Shown here: one piece after another, positions 27,410 through 38,584 of the stretch
How the letters are laid out: each line of letters starts with the position of its first letter
Numbering within the stretch: position 1 is the first letter of the stretch
Position numbers and translations under genes: made by a program
Assembly (NCBI RefSeq): GCF_003063335.1
Contig: NZ_NERX01000001.1
Span: 496,001-560,000 of the forward strand
From: Limnohabitans sp. MMS-10A-192
Lineage (GTDB): Bacteria > Pseudomonadota > Gammaproteobacteria > Burkholderiales > Burkholderiaceae_C
Direction: 5' to 3'
DNA: 64,000 nucleotides
Notes under the pieces: model-generated
Databases searched by the model: none
What the model saw: only the letters and a program-made list of their open reading frames with translations
What the model was told of the DNA's origin: nothing

Positions 27410-27485
27410 GTAAAAGTGGCTCGGGGCCATCAAGGCTGCAAAGATTTTGCAGACGCCTCACGAGCACAAATAAAGGAGCATTGAA

Positions 27486-27689
27486 ATGCCCAAGATGAAG
27501 ACCAAAAGCAGTGCTAAAAAGCGCTTCCGTGTTCGTCCAGGTGGTACCGTTAAACGCGGTCAAGCCTTCAAACGTCACATTCTGACCAAGAAGACCACCA
27601 AGAACAAACGCCACCTTCGCGGTGCAGTGGCTGTTCATGAGACCAATATGGGTCACATGGCACAGATGCTGCCCATGGCTGGCCTGTAA
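27486..27689 (+). CDS. rpmI: 50S ribosomal protein bL35
   Basis: Very basic 67-aa large-subunit protein. It begins [16 protein letters not shown], with [14 protein letters not shown] and [11 protein letters not shown], a clear L35. AAAGGAG (27472-27478) precedes the ATG. It is followed 25 bp later by rplT, the invariant partner. Confidence 0.98.
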   Translation: MPKMKTKSSAKKRFRVRPGGTVKRGQAFKRHILTKKTTKNKRHLRGAVAVHETNMGHMAQMLPMAGL

Positions 27690-27714
27690 TTCACTGACGA
27701 ACTAGGAGAAAAAT

Positions 27715-28077
27715 ATGCCTCGCGTTAAACGTGGTGTAACGGCACGCGCCCGTCACAAGAAAGTTTTGGCCCTTGCAAAAGGTTTCCGCGGTCGCCGCGG
27801 CAATGTCTTCCGTATCGCCAAACAGGCGGTGATGAAGGCGGGTCAATACGCCTACCGTGACCGCCGCACCAAAAAGCGTGTGTTCCGTCAGTTGTGGATT
27901 GCCCGTATCAACGCCGCTGCGCGTGAATGCGGTCTGACCTACAGCCAGTTCGCCAACGGCCTGAAGAAGGCTGCCATCGAAATCGACCGTAAGATGCTGG
28001 CGGATATCGCTGTGCACGACAAGGCCGCTTTTGCTGGCATCGTGAACCAAGTCAAAGCCAAATTGGCCGCAGCTTGA
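27715..28077 (+). CDS. rplT: 50S ribosomal protein bL20
   Basis: Early-assembly large-subunit protein and autorepressor of the infC-rpmI-rplT transcript in E. coli. It begins [18 protein letters not shown], followed by [13 protein letters not shown] and [18 protein letters not shown]. 120 aa; AGGAG lies before the ATG. It is separated from pheS by a 112-bp leader with two hairpins. Confidence 0.98.
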   Translation: MPRVKRGVTARARHKKVLALAKGFRGRRGNVFRIAKQAVMKAGQYAYRDRRTKKRVFRQLWIARINAAARECGLTYSQFANGLKKAAIEIDRKMLADIAVHDKAAFAGIVNQVKAKLAAA

Positions 28078-28081
28078 TTTC

Positions 28082-28163
28082 ATGAGCGACATGGACTTTT
28101 TGTCCATGCCTCGCGCACTCGATCAAAGGGATTGAGGCTCACAAAAGCTTCAATCCCTTTTTT
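28082..28163 (+). promoter_or_regulatory. pheS leader region: 17-codon ORF overlapping an intrinsic terminator
   Basis: A small open frame (28082-28135) encodes MSDMDFLSMPRALDQRD. Its stop lies inside the 5' arm of a terminator hairpin, AAAGGGATTGAGGCT (28125-28139) with AGCTTCAATCCCTTT (28146-28160) followed by T. An upstream hairpin CATGGAC/GTCCATG (28090-28096, 28102-28108) overlaps the same ORF. The layout resembles pheM-type attenuation, but only one Phe codon is present, so the hairpin may be just the rplT terminator. Confidence 0.5.
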
Positions 28164-28189
28164 ATTTTGTCATCTACCGAATTCCCACC

Positions 28190-29227
28190 ATGAACGAGCT
28201 GGACACCCTGGTCGAATCTGCACGCCAGAGTTTTGTGCAGGCACTGACACCTGCTGACCTCGAAAACGCCAAAGCCCAATACTTGGGCAAAGCCGGTCGC
28301 TTGACCGAGCTGATGAAGGGCATGGCCGCTCTGAGCGTGGAAGACAAGAAAACCCGCGGTGCCGCCATCAACATCGCCAAGCAGGCGATTGAAGCCGCCT
28401 TGAATGACCGTCGCCAGGGCTTGGCCGATGCCGAGTTGCAAGCCCAACTCAAGGCCGAAGCACTGGATGTGACACTGCCAGGCCGCAGCGCCAACGTGGG
28501 TGGTTTGCACCCCGTTTCGCTCACGCTCGAGCGGGTCGAAAACATTTTTGGCTCCATGGGCTTCGAAGTCGCCCAGGGCCCTGAGATCGAGACCGACTGG
28601 TTCAACTTCTCCGCGCTCAACACGCCCGAAGACCATCCAGCCCGATCCATGCATGACACCTTCTATGTGGAAGGCGGTCATTTGCTGCGCACGCACACCA
28701 GCCCCATGCAAATCCGCCATGCGGTGCAGCACGTCAAGCGCTACCGCAACCAAATTGATGCCGGTCAGGCCATGCCCGAAATCCGTGTCATCGCGCCGGG
28801 CCGCACTTACCGCGTGGACAGCGACGCCACACACTCGCCGATGTTCCATCAGTGCGAAGGCCTCTGGATTGGTGAGAACGTGAGCTTCAAAGACCTGAAA
28901 GTTGTGGTCACCGATTTCTGCCGCACCTTCTTCGAGAGTGACGACTTGGTGCTGCGCTTTCGCCCCAGCTTCTTCCCCTTCACCGAACCCAGCGCCGAGA
29001 TCGACATCCAGTTCCAAAACGGTCCGCTGGCAGGGCGTTGGCTCGAAGTGGGCGGCTCCGGCCAGGTGCACCCGAACGTGGTGCGCAACATGGGCCTGGA
29101 CCCCGAGCGCTTCATCGGCTTTGCCTTTGGCATGGGCATGGACCGCTTCACCATGCTGCGCTACGGTGTGAACGACCTGCGCCTCTTTTTTGACGGCGAT
29201 GTGCGCTTCCTGAGCCAGTTCCAGTAA
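28190..29227 (+). CDS. pheS: Phenylalanine-tRNA ligase alpha subunit
   Basis: Catalytic subunit of the (alpha-beta)2 class II synthetase. It has an N-terminal coiled-coil tRNA-binding domain (1-90), the catalytic core with [17 protein letters not shown], motif 2-like [37 protein letters not shown], and the motif 3 [19 protein letters not shown]. Length 345 aa. pheT follows after 34 bp, and ihfA lies downstream as in most gammaproteobacteria and betaproteobacteria. Confidence 0.98.
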   Translation: MNELDTLVESARQSFVQALTPADLENAKAQYLGKAGRLTELMKGMAALSVEDKKTRGAAINIAKQAIEAALNDRRQGLADAELQAQLKAEALDVTLPGRSANVGGLHPVSLTLERVENIFGSMGFEVAQGPEIETDWFNFSALNTPEDHPARSMHDTFYVEGGHLLRTHTSPMQIRHAVQHVKRYRNQIDAGQAMPEIRVIAPGRTYRVDSDATHSPMFHQCEGLWIGENVSFKDLKVVVTDFCRTFFESDDLVLRFRPSFFPFTEPSAEIDIQFQNGPLAGRWLEVGGSGQVHPNVVRNMGLDPERFIGFAFGMGMDRFTMLRYGVNDLRLFFDGDVRFLSQFQ

Positions 29228-29261
29228 TTCCCTCCCCAGTCCGATACACGAGACACGAGTC

Positions 29262-31694
29262 ATGCAATTTCCCGAATCTTGGTTGCGCGAGTTCTGCAAC
29301 CCGCCCCTGACCACCCAGCAACTGGCCGACACCTTGACCATGGCTGGCCTCGAAGTGGAAGAGCTCGAGCCCGTGGCCCCGCCGTTCACCCACATCGTGG
29401 TCGGCGAAATCAAGGTAGCCGTGCAACACCCCAACGCCGACCGCCTGCGCGTGTGCCAGGTCGATGTGGGCCAGGGCGCACTGCTGAACATCGTTTGCGG
29501 TGCACCCAATGCCCGCGTCGGCATTCGCATTCCGTGCGCCATGGTGGGTGCTCAATTGCCGCCCGGTGAAGACGGCAAGCCTTTCGTCATCAAGGTCGGC
29601 AAGTTGCGCGGTGTGGAGAGCCAAGGCATGCTGTGCTCCGCCAAAGAGCTGAAGATCGCCGATGACCACGGTGGTCTGCTGGAGTTGCCCGCAGACGCGC
29701 CCTTGGGGCAAGACATTCGCCAGTACCTGAATCTGGACGACACCCTGTTCACCATCAAGTTGACGCCCAATCTGGCCCATTGCTTGAGCGTGTATGGCAT
29801 TGCCCGCGAGGTGTCGGCTTTGACCGGTGCGCCTTTGAAGGTGCCAGCTTTCCCCGCTGTGGCGACTCAAATCCAGGACAAAGTGGCGGTGCACGTGCAA
29901 GCCACCGACCTGTGCGGTCGCTTCAGTGGCCGTGTGCTCAAGGGCGTGAACACGAAGTCGCAAACCCCGCAGTGGATGGTGGACCGCCTGGCCCGTTGTG
30001 GCCAGCGCAGCGTGAGCCCGCTGGTGGACATCTCCAACTATGTGATGTTCGAGTTCGGTCGTCCTTCGCACATCTTTGACCTCGACAAAATCCACGTCGG
30101 CCTGCAAGTGCGCTGGGGTCAGGCGGGCGAGACGCTCAAGCTGCTCAACGGCAACACCGTGACCGTGGACGAGAAGGTCGGCGTGATCGCCGATGACAGT
30201 CAAGTTGAGTCGCTGGCGGGCATCATGGGTGGCGATGCCACCGCCGTGTCCGACGACACGCAAAACATTTACATCGAAGCCGCTTTCTGGTGGCCCACCT
30301 CGATCGCAGGCCGTTCGCGCCGCTTCAACTTTTCGACCGATGCCGGTCACCGCTTTGAGCGCGGTGTGGACCCACAGCTGACGGTGGAGCACATCGAGCG
30401 CATCACCCAGTTGGTGCTGGACATTTGCGGCACGCCCGAGACCCAAGTGGGCCCCATCGACGACCAGATTCTGAACATTCCAGCGATCAAGCCCGTCACG
30501 CTGCGCGTGGCCCGTGCGGTCAAGGTGATTGGCATGCCGCTCACGCAACAGCAGTGCGCCGATGCCCTGCGTGGTCTGGGTTTGCAGGTGGCTGAAGGCG
30601 AGGGCACCGTCACAGTGACGCCGCCCAGCTTCCGCTTTGACCTGCAGATCGAAGAAGACCTGATCGAAGAAGTGGCCCGCATGGTGGGCTACAACAACCT
30701 GCCGACCAATCCGCCGCTGGCCCCCATCACAGCCAAGGTGCGCCGCGAGACCGAGCGCAGCCCGTCCGCCGTGCGCCGCGCCATTGCGGCCCTGGGTTAC
30801 CAGGAAACCATCAACTACAGCTTTGTCGAAGAGTCTTGGGAAAAAGACTTGGCAGGCAATGCCAACCCGATTCGCCTGCTCAATCCGATCGCCAGCCAGA
30901 TGAGCGTGATGCGCTCCAGCCTGATCGGCTCCTTGCTGCAAGTGGTCAAGTTCAACGCCGACCGCAAGGCCGACCGCGTACGGGTGTTCGAGCTGGGCCG
31001 TGTCTTCTTGCGCAATGCGTCGGTGCAAAACAGCGACACCACCGTGGAAGGTTTTGACCAGCCCATGCGTGTGGCGGGTATCGCTTGGGGCCCTGTGGAG
31101 CCATTGGGCTGGCAGGGCAAGGCCCGCAACGTTGATTTTTACGACGTCAAAGCCGATGTGGAAAAGCTGCTGGCCCCTCGCCAAGCTGAATTTGTCGCGG
31201 CAGATCATCCCGCATTGCACCCCGGGCGCTCTGCCCAAGTGGTGCTCAATGGCGTGGTGATTGGCCATGTGGGCGAGTTGCATCCTCGCTGGCGTCAAGC
31301 CTGGGAGCTGCCCAGCGCGCCGGTGGTTTTCGAGTTGTCTCTTGACGCGGTCATTGCCCGCGAAGTGCCCGTGGCCGAAGGTGTGGCCAAGCACCAGCCG
31401 GTGGAGCGCGACATGGCGGTGATCGTGGCCGAATCGGTCACGCACGGTCAGTTGATGCAGGCCATTCACGCCGCGCCGACCGATGGCTTGTTGCAAAGCG
31501 CGGTCCTGTTCGACATCTACCGGCCCAAAGCAGACGCCACCGGTGGCAGTTTGGCCGTGGGTGAAAAGAGTTTGGCCGTGCGCCTCACTTTGGGGACAGC
31601 CGACGCCACTTTGACCGATGCTCAGATCGATGCCGCCATGAACGCGGTGTTGGCCCACTTGGGCAGCCAAGTGTCTGCTCGTTTGCGCGCTTAA
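29262..31694 (+). CDS. pheT: Phenylalanine-tRNA ligase beta subunit
   Basis: Structural/editing subunit. The N-terminal part has a tRNA-binding OB domain (about 40-150, HPNADRLRVCQVDVG), B3/B4 editing domains (GRPSHIFDLDKI, GIMGGDATAVSDDT), B5 domains, the degenerate catalytic-like domain (LLNPIASQMSVMRSSL) and a C-terminal ferredoxin-like anticodon-binding domain (VERDMAVIVAE). The length, 810 aa, is normal. It pairs with pheS just upstream; 12 bp separate it from ihfA. Confidence 0.98.
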   Translation: MQFPESWLREFCNPPLTTQQLADTLTMAGLEVEELEPVAPPFTHIVVGEIKVAVQHPNADRLRVCQVDVGQGALLNIVCGAPNARVGIRIPCAMVGAQLPPGEDGKPFVIKVGKLRGVESQGMLCSAKELKIADDHGGLLELPADAPLGQDIRQYLNLDDTLFTIKLTPNLAHCLSVYGIAREVSALTGAPLKVPAFPAVATQIQDKVAVHVQATDLCGRFSGRVLKGVNTKSQTPQWMVDRLARCGQRSVSPLVDISNYVMFEFGRPSHIFDLDKIHVGLQVRWGQAGETLKLLNGNTVTVDEKVGVIADDSQVESLAGIMGGDATAVSDDTQNIYIEAAFWWPTSIAGRSRRFNFSTDAGHRFERGVDPQLTVEHIERITQLVLDICGTPETQVGPIDDQILNIPAIKPVTLRVARAVKVIGMPLTQQQCADALRGLGLQVAEGEGTVTVTPPSFRFDLQIEEDLIEEVARMVGYNNLPTNPPLAPITAKVRRETERSPSAVRRAIAALGYQETINYSFVEESWEKDLAGNANPIRLLNPIASQMSVMRSSLIGSLLQVVKFNADRKADRVRVFELGRVFLRNASVQNSDTTVEGFDQPMRVAGIAWGPVEPLGWQGKARNVDFYDVKADVEKLLAPRQAEFVAADHPALHPGRSAQVVLNGVVIGHVGELHPRWRQAWELPSAPVVFELSLDAVIAREVPVAEGVAKHQPVERDMAVIVAESVTHGQLMQAIHAAPTDGLLQSAVLFDIYRPKADATGGSLAVGEKSLAVRLTLGTADATLTDAQIDAAMNAVLAHLGSQVSARLRA

Positions 31695-31706
31695 CAGGGG
31701 CTTGTG

Positions 31707-32057
31707 ATGGAAATCTCAGTCGAAAGTCTCGAAACCCCGGCACTGACCAAAGCGCATCTGACCGATTTGTTGTTTGAACAGATCGGTTTGAACAAGCGCG
31801 AGTCCAAAGACATGGTCGATGCCTTCTTTGATTTGATGATCGATAGCCTGATCCAAGGCACGGATGTGAAGATTTCCGGCTTTGGCAATTTCCAGATTCG
31901 CACCAAAGCAGCACGTCCAGGACGCAATCCCCGCACAGGAGAATTGATTCCGATTGATGCACGTCGTGTCGCCACCTTCCATGCCAGCCATAAACTCAAG
32001 GCCTTGATTCAGGGAGAGACCGACGAAGACGGCACCATGGACATGGTGGGCAGCTGA
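31707..32057 (+). CDS. ihfA: Integration host factor alpha subunit
   Basis: DNA-bending nucleoid protein, dimerising with IhfB. After a short extra N-terminus ([12 protein letters not shown]) come [16 protein letters not shown], the [20 protein letters not shown] beta arms with the intercalating Pro, and [15 protein letters not shown] 31707 (116 aa) is preferred to GTG 31704. The pheST-ihfA order confirms alpha rather than beta or HU. A Glu/Asp-rich tail extends the usual C-terminus slightly. Confidence 0.95.
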   Translation: MEISVESLETPALTKAHLTDLLFEQIGLNKRESKDMVDAFFDLMIDSLIQGTDVKISGFGNFQIRTKAARPGRNPRTGELIPIDARRVATFHASHKLKALIQGETDEDGTMDMVGS

Positions 32058-32088
32058 CGCGGACCTCTGAATCATTCAGGAGGACCTC

Positions 32089-32424
32089 ATGCTTTTCAAA
32101 TTCAAATCCGCCGCCGCCAGTGACCTGATCATGCTGGAGGCCGATGCCCGCAAATTGCTGAAGATCATGCTGGGCGATGATCCCGTGCAGGGCATCATGC
32201 TGGCCAACAGCCTTGCTGTGCGCATCCAGTCATTGGAAACTGCCGTGCAGCAAGACGAAGCCTTGCGAAAACGCCTTGCGGAGCAAGCTGCATCGGATGC
32301 ACGCGACGCAAACGAGGAAGAGGTGGCGCTGGATGCCGTGCGTTTGTCGCAAAGGGCTGCGCCCATGCTCAAACTCTTGCAGCGCAGCGAGGCAGAAAGC
32401 GCCGACGTGGTTTGGGGCGTTTAA
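32089..32424 (+). CDS. DUF1840 family protein
   Basis: 111-aa protein beginning MLFKFKSAAASDLIMLEADA, the recognised start of DUF1840, a proteobacterial family of unknown function. It is largely alpha-helical and acidic, with no membrane segment or Cys motif. AGGAGG lies at 32080-32085. It follows ihfA by 31 bp and is probably the last gene of the thrS-ihfA transcription block; a minus-strand gene converges 28 bp later. Confidence 0.85.
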   Translation: MLFKFKSAAASDLIMLEADARKLLKIMLGDDPVQGIMLANSLAVRIQSLETAVQQDEALRKRLAEQAASDARDANEEEVALDAVRLSQRAAPMLKLLQRSEAESADVVWGV

Positions 32425-32452
32425 GACGGCTTCAAGCCCGTCCTCAAGATCA

Positions 32453-32932
32453 TCAGCGGGCAAATGCCTGGCCACCCAACTGGTAGCCCGCTTTGATTTG
32501 CCGTTTGGCGAACCAACCCACATTCATTTCCAGCACAAAACGCACCGGTTTGGTGGAGCAGTGCGAATCATCGCTTTGCGGCTTCATGTCGGCCAGGTTC
32601 ACGATGGTGCCATCGTCGGCGACAAAGGCTGCCGTCAGAGGAATCAGGGTGTTGCGCATCCAGAAGCATTGGGTGGCCGCTTGCTCAAAGACAAACAACA
32701 TGCCTTCGTGCTGAGGCATGTCCTTGCGGAACATCAGGCCGATCTGACGTTGCTCTGGCGTCTGGGCCAGTTGAACATCCAGCATGTGCATGCCTGCCGT
32801 CAGTTTGGTACGCGGCAACTGCATTTGAGGGCCGGTCTGTGCCGCAGCCAGGACGCTCGCCAACGCCAGCAAAGTTCCAGCAGTCCAGCGCGTGGACTGC
32901 GTGCAAATGCGGGAAATCAAGCGAGAAGTCAT
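32453..32932 (-). CDS. DUF192 family exported protein
   Basis: 159-aa protein with an N-terminal signal peptide (STRWTAGTLLALASVLAAAQ; predicted cleavage after the Ala run near residue 31). The mature part is the DUF192 beta fold: TPEQRQIGLMFRKDMPQHEG, FVFEQAATQCFWMRNTLIPL and ALN-like VLEMNVGWFAKRQIKAG. Likely periplasmic. Function is not established for the family. It converges with DUF1840. Confidence 0.88.
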   Translation of the reverse strand: MTSRLISRICTQSTRWTAGTLLALASVLAAAQTGPQMQLPRTKLTAGMHMLDVQLAQTPEQRQIGLMFRKDMPQHEGMLFVFEQAATQCFWMRNTLIPLTAAFVADDGTIVNLADMKPQSDDSHCSTKPVRFVLEMNVGWFAKRQIKAGYQLGGQAFAR

Positions 32933-33028
32933 TGAAAAAGTCCATCCAAACAGGTTGCTAACCGTGCAAGGATAACGTGTCCGCAGCCATCTCTGGTGCC
33001 GACAGTGAAAAAGCCCGCGAGGGGCTGC

Positions 33029-33286
33029 TCAGGTCACAGAATCAGGAGATTCATCGGCAGATTGTGGTGACGACGCAGACGCTTCTTCAGTCAGGATGTT
33101 GGCTGCCATCAAGCCTTTGGCACCTTCTGCCAATTCGAAGGTGACGCGAGCGCCTTCTTTGAGGCTTTTATACCCCTCGGCCTGGATGGCCGAAAAGTGG
33201 GCAAAAGCATCCGGGCCACCACCATCGGGCTGAATAAAGCCGAATCCTTTGGCATCGTTGAACCATTTGACCGTACCGCTGGGCAT
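33029..33286 (-). CDS. Cold-shock-domain protein
   Basis: Single-stranded nucleic-acid-binding OB-fold protein. It begins [20 protein letters not shown] and carries the RNP1-type KGFGFI and RNP2-like AFAHFSAI motifs, then an acidic Ser/Glu-rich tail (69-85). ATG 33286 (85 aa) has GGAGAC upstream; the frame is open to 33364 but lacks conservation. A perfect TTGACA at 33342-33337 on this strand is a candidate -35. The paralogue class (CspA, CspD or CspE) cannot be settled. Confidence 0.93.
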   Translation of the reverse strand: MPSGTVKWFNDAKGFGFIQPDGGGPDAFAHFSAIQAEGYKSLKEGARVTFELAEGAKGLMAANILTEEASASSPQSADESPDSVT

Positions 33287-33419
33287 GGCTTGTCTCCGTT
33301 TTTGTTTGCACCAGTTTGAGGCGTGCCTGTTAATTTTGTCAATGTGAGGTTTTCCCCGAGTCAACCCGCTTCATTCAAGACTTTTCGGGCCTTGGGTCTC
33401 AAGGGCTTCAAAGCGCCGA

Positions 33420-33425
33420 TAGAAT
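33420..33425 (+). promoter_or_regulatory. -10-like element abutting the clpS start codon
   Basis: TAGAAT at 33420-33425 ends six bases before the clpS ATG. A start seven bases downstream would fall on the A of ATG, and no ribosome-binding site is visible, suggesting a leaderless transcript. No good -35 is seen. Confidence 0.4.
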
Positions 33426-33431
33426 GAAATT

Positions 33432-33791
33432 ATGGCCACGAAAAAACCACAGAACCCGACGCTGCCACCGGCAACGCCCCGCACCACAGACGGTGGCGAC
33501 TCGGTGGTGCTGGAGCGGCGCGCCCAGAAGATCCAGCCGCCCCAGATGTACCAGGTGGCAATGCTCAACGACGATTACACCCCGATGGAGTTCGTGGTGA
33601 TGGTGATCCAGGAGTTCTTTGGCAAAGACCGCGAGGCGGCCACCCAGATCATGCTCAAGATCCATTTGGACGGCAAAGGCGTTTGCGGTGTGTATTCCCG
33701 CGACGTGGCCGCCACCAAGGTCGATCAAGTGCTCGATGCCGCCAAGCAGGGGGGACACCCCTTGCAATGCATCAGCGAACCCATTGAATAG
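33432..33791 (+). CDS. clpS: ClpAP adaptor ClpS
   Basis: N-degron recognition adaptor that delivers substrates with destabilising N-termini to ClpAP. A flexible, Pro/Thr-rich N-terminal arm (1-35) precedes the core: [20 protein letters not shown] contains the Asn-Asp residues of the N-degron pocket, and the core continues to the C-terminal [12 protein letters not shown]. 119 aa, slightly long owing to the arm. clpA follows after 55 bp, the usual adaptor-unfoldase pair. Confidence 0.97.
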   Translation: MATKKPQNPTLPPATPRTTDGGDSVVLERRAQKIQPPQMYQVAMLNDDYTPMEFVVMVIQEFFGKDREAATQIMLKIHLDGKGVCGVYSRDVAATKVDQVLDAAKQGGHPLQCISEPIE

Positions 33792-33846
33792 TGGGCAGTA
33801 CGCCCCACATGCACAGAATCTCTCAGCAAGGCAAAAAGGAAATCAC

Positions 33847-36183
<2,337 letters not shown>

Positions 36184-36201
36184 CTCACAGCGCACGCCAT
36201 G

Positions 36202-36238
36202 AAAAAAGCCAGCCCGAGTGATCGGGCTGGCTTTTTTT
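36202..36238. terminator. Bidirectional terminator between clpA and the HerA-like gene
   Basis: An 11-bp stem, AGCCAGCCCGA (36207-36217) with TCGGGCTGGCT (36222-36232), closes a GTGA tetraloop. It is flanked by A6 on the left and T7 on the right, so it serves both converging genes. Confidence 0.93.
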
Positions 36239-36254
36239 CATTCTGTAATCGGAA

Positions 36255-37775
36255 TCAGCGTCTGCGTTTACCGCCAGCGGACCCCATCAATCCCCCCAGC
36301 ACGCCGCGCACGATCTCCCGGCCGATGGCCGAGCCGACGTTGCGCACAGCACTTTTTACCAGCAGTTGCGCCACGCCATCGTGTTGACCGCCGCGTGGGC
36401 CGGTGGAGCCAAAGATGAAGTCGGACACCGTATTCATGAGGCCTGATCCGCTTTCGGCGGGGGCTTCGGCTGCGCCCGTCGCGGCTGGGGCGCCATTCGC
36501 TGCGGGTGAGCCTTTGAGCTTTTCGTAAGCCGATTCACGGTCTTGCGTGGCTTCATACACACCCGCCACCAGGGAATTCTTCAGCAAAGCTTGGCGTTGC
36601 TCTGGCGTGATCGGGCCCAGCTGGCTGGCTGGGGGCATCACAAACACGCGTTCGGTCTCGGTCGGGCGGCCCTTGGCGTCCAGCAGGCTGATCAGGGCTT
36701 CCCCCACGCCCAGCTCGGTGATGGCCGCTTCGATGTCCAGGCCCGCCTTGGGGCGCATGGTTTGCGCGGTGGCGGCAACGGCTTTTTGGTCGCGGGGAGT
36801 GAAGGCGCGCAGGGCGTGCTGCACCCGGTTGCCCAACTGGCCTAGGATGCTGTCCGGGATGTCCAGCGGGTTTTGGGTCACGAAATACACCCCGACCCCT
36901 TTGGAGCGCACCAGACGCACCACCAGCTCGATGCGTTCGATCAAGGCTGCGGGTGCGTCTTTGAACAAGAGGTGCGCTTCGTCAAAAAAGAACACCAGCT
37001 TGGGTTTCTCGGGGTCGCCAATTTCGGGCAAGACCTCAAACAGCTCAGAGAGCAGCCACAGCAAAAACGTCGCATACAAACGTGGCGAATTCATCAGCTT
37101 GTCGGCGGCCAGGATGTTGACCACGCCCATGCCGTCAGCGGTTTGCATGAAGTCTTCGATGTTGAGCATGGGCTCGCCAAAGAATTGGTCGCCGCCCTGG
37201 GTCTCGATCTGCAGTAAGCCTCGCTGGATGGCGCCAATGCTGGCCGCGCTGATGTTGCCGTATTCGGTGGTGAAGTTCTTGGCGTTGTCGCCCACATGCT
37301 GCAGCATGGCCCGCAGGTCTTTCATGTCCAGCAGCAGCAACCCGTTGTCGTCAGCGATCTTGAACACCAGGTTCAGCACACCGGCCTGAGTCTCGTTGAG
37401 CCCCAGCATGCGGGCCAGCAGCAGGGGGCCCATGTCGGACACCGTAGCCCGCACGGGATGGCCTTGCTGGCCGAACACGTCCCACAAGGTGGTGGGGCAG
37501 GCCAGTGGCTCGGGCAGGGCGATGCCCCGGTCATTGAGCACAGCCGCCAGCTTGTCGCCGATGTTGCCCGCCTGGCTGATGCCGGTCAGGTCGCCTTTGA
37601 CGTCGGCCATGAAGACGGGCACGCCCAGACGGGAAAAGTTCTCGGCCAGGGTTTGCAAGGTCACGGTTTTGCCGGTGCCGGTGGCACCGGTGATCAGGCC
37701 ATGGCGGTTGGCCAGGCCGGGCAGCAGGTGGCACTGTGCCGTCTTGTTTTGGGCAATCAACATGGGTTCAGCCAT
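36255..37775 (-). CDS. HerA/YjgR-like ATPase (DUF853 family)
   Basis: Predicted P-loop ATPase of the HerA-FtsK superfamily; E. coli YjgR is the best-known relative, of unknown physiological role. The Walker A motif is [13 protein letters not shown] near residue 30, the Walker B-like segment is [13 protein letters not shown], and [19 protein letters not shown] is family-typical. A Gly/Ala/Pro-rich linker (about 420-450) precedes the C-terminus, which ends in [14 protein letters not shown] chose ATG 37775 (MAEPMLIAQ, 506 aa), behind GAGGGAG, over ATG 37790. No NurA nuclease gene is adjacent, so this is not the archaeal-type HerA-NurA pair. Confidence 0.87.
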   Translation of the reverse strand: MAEPMLIAQNKTAQCHLLPGLANRHGLITGATGTGKTVTLQTLAENFSRLGVPVFMADVKGDLTGISQAGNIGDKLAAVLNDRGIALPEPLACPTTLWDVFGQQGHPVRATVSDMGPLLLARMLGLNETQAGVLNLVFKIADDNGLLLLDMKDLRAMLQHVGDNAKNFTTEYGNISAASIGAIQRGLLQIETQGGDQFFGEPMLNIEDFMQTADGMGVVNILAADKLMNSPRLYATFLLWLLSELFEVLPEIGDPEKPKLVFFFDEAHLLFKDAPAALIERIELVVRLVRSKGVGVYFVTQNPLDIPDSILGQLGNRVQHALRAFTPRDQKAVAATAQTMRPKAGLDIEAAITELGVGEALISLLDAKGRPTETERVFVMPPASQLGPITPEQRQALLKNSLVAGVYEATQDRESAYEKLKGSPAANGAPAATGAAEAPAESGSGLMNTVSDFIFGSTGPRGGQHDGVAQLLVKSAVRNVGSAIGREIVRGVLGGLMGSAGGKRRR

Positions 37776-37802
37776 CAAAAACTCCCTCACGCGTGTGAAA
37801 AG

Positions 37803-37808
37803 TAAAAT
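37803..37808 (+). promoter_or_regulatory. -10-like element for the yebC-rng operon
   Basis: TAAAAT at 37803-37808, 37 bp ahead of the yebC ATG, with an AAGGAA ribosome-binding site between them. It is the only clear -10 candidate at the head of the nine-gene block; no -35 stands out. Confidence 0.45.
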
Positions 37809-37845
37809 CTACCCATAGGTTAAATCAACATTCAAGGAATTCCCG

Positions 37846-38571
37846 ATGGCTGGCCACAGTAAATGGGCAAATATTCAGCACCGCAAGGGCCGACAAGACG
37901 AAAAAAGGCAACGCATTTGGACCCGGGTGGTCCGCGAGATCATGGTGGCCGCTCGCACCGGCGGCGGTGATGTCTCGGCCAACCCCCGTTTGCGTCTGGC
38001 CATTGAGAAGGCCAAGGCGGCCAACATGCCGGCCGACACCATCAAGCGCAACGTGGACAAGGCCACGGGCAACCTCGAAGGCGTGAGCTATGAAGAAATC
38101 CGCTACGAGGGCTATGGCATTGGCGGCGCTGCCGTGATCGTGGACACCATGACCGACAACCGCGTGCGCACCGTGGCCGAAGTGCGCCACGCCTTCAGCA
38201 AGCATGGGGGCAATTTGGGCACCGAAGGCTCGGTGGCTTTTCAGTTCAAGAACTGCGGTCAGCTGATCTTTGCCCCTGGCACCGACGAAGACAAGGTCAT
38301 GGAAGTGGCTTTGGAGGCGGGCGCCGAAGACGTGATCACCGATGAGGAAGGCGCCATCGAGGTGCTGACCACGCCGGCCGATTTTGAAGCCGTGAAAAAC
38401 GCACTCGAAGCCGCGGGCCTGGTGGCCGACATGGCCGAAGTGACCATGCGTGCCGAAAGCACCATCGCGCTCAGCGGTGATGACGCTGCAAAAATGCAAA
38501 AGCTTCTGGACATTCTGGAAGATTTGGACGACGTGCAAAACGTCTTCCACAACGCCGACATTGAAGAATAA
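37846..38571 (+). CDS. YebC/PmpR (TACO1) family protein
   Basis: Members were first described as transcriptional regulators (PmpR) and more recently as translation factors relieving ribosome stalling at proline stretches. The N-terminus [20 protein letters not shown] is diagnostic; [20 protein letters not shown] and [20 protein letters not shown] follow. 241 aa, normal. First gene of a run of nine same-strand genes with very short spacers or overlaps reaching rng at 45402; purD begins 13 bp later. Confidence 0.95.
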   Translation: MAGHSKWANIQHRKGRQDEKRQRIWTRVVREIMVAARTGGGDVSANPRLRLAIEKAKAANMPADTIKRNVDKATGNLEGVSYEEIRYEGYGIGGAAVIVDTMTDNRVRTVAEVRHAFSKHGGNLGTEGSVAFQFKNCGQLIFAPGTDEDKVMEVALEAGAEDVITDEEGAIEVLTTPADFEAVKNALEAAGLVADMAEVTMRAESTIALSGDDAAKMQKLLDILEDLDDVQNVFHNADIEE

Positions 38572-38584
38572 ACAAGGACATTTG

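Noticed and set aside
29148-31670. An 840-codon open frame on the minus strand across pheT
   Set aside because: It is an antisense mirror of pheT codon bias in G+C-rich DNA. The translation is His/Gln/Arg/Val-rich without domains, and the + strand frame encodes a clear PheT.
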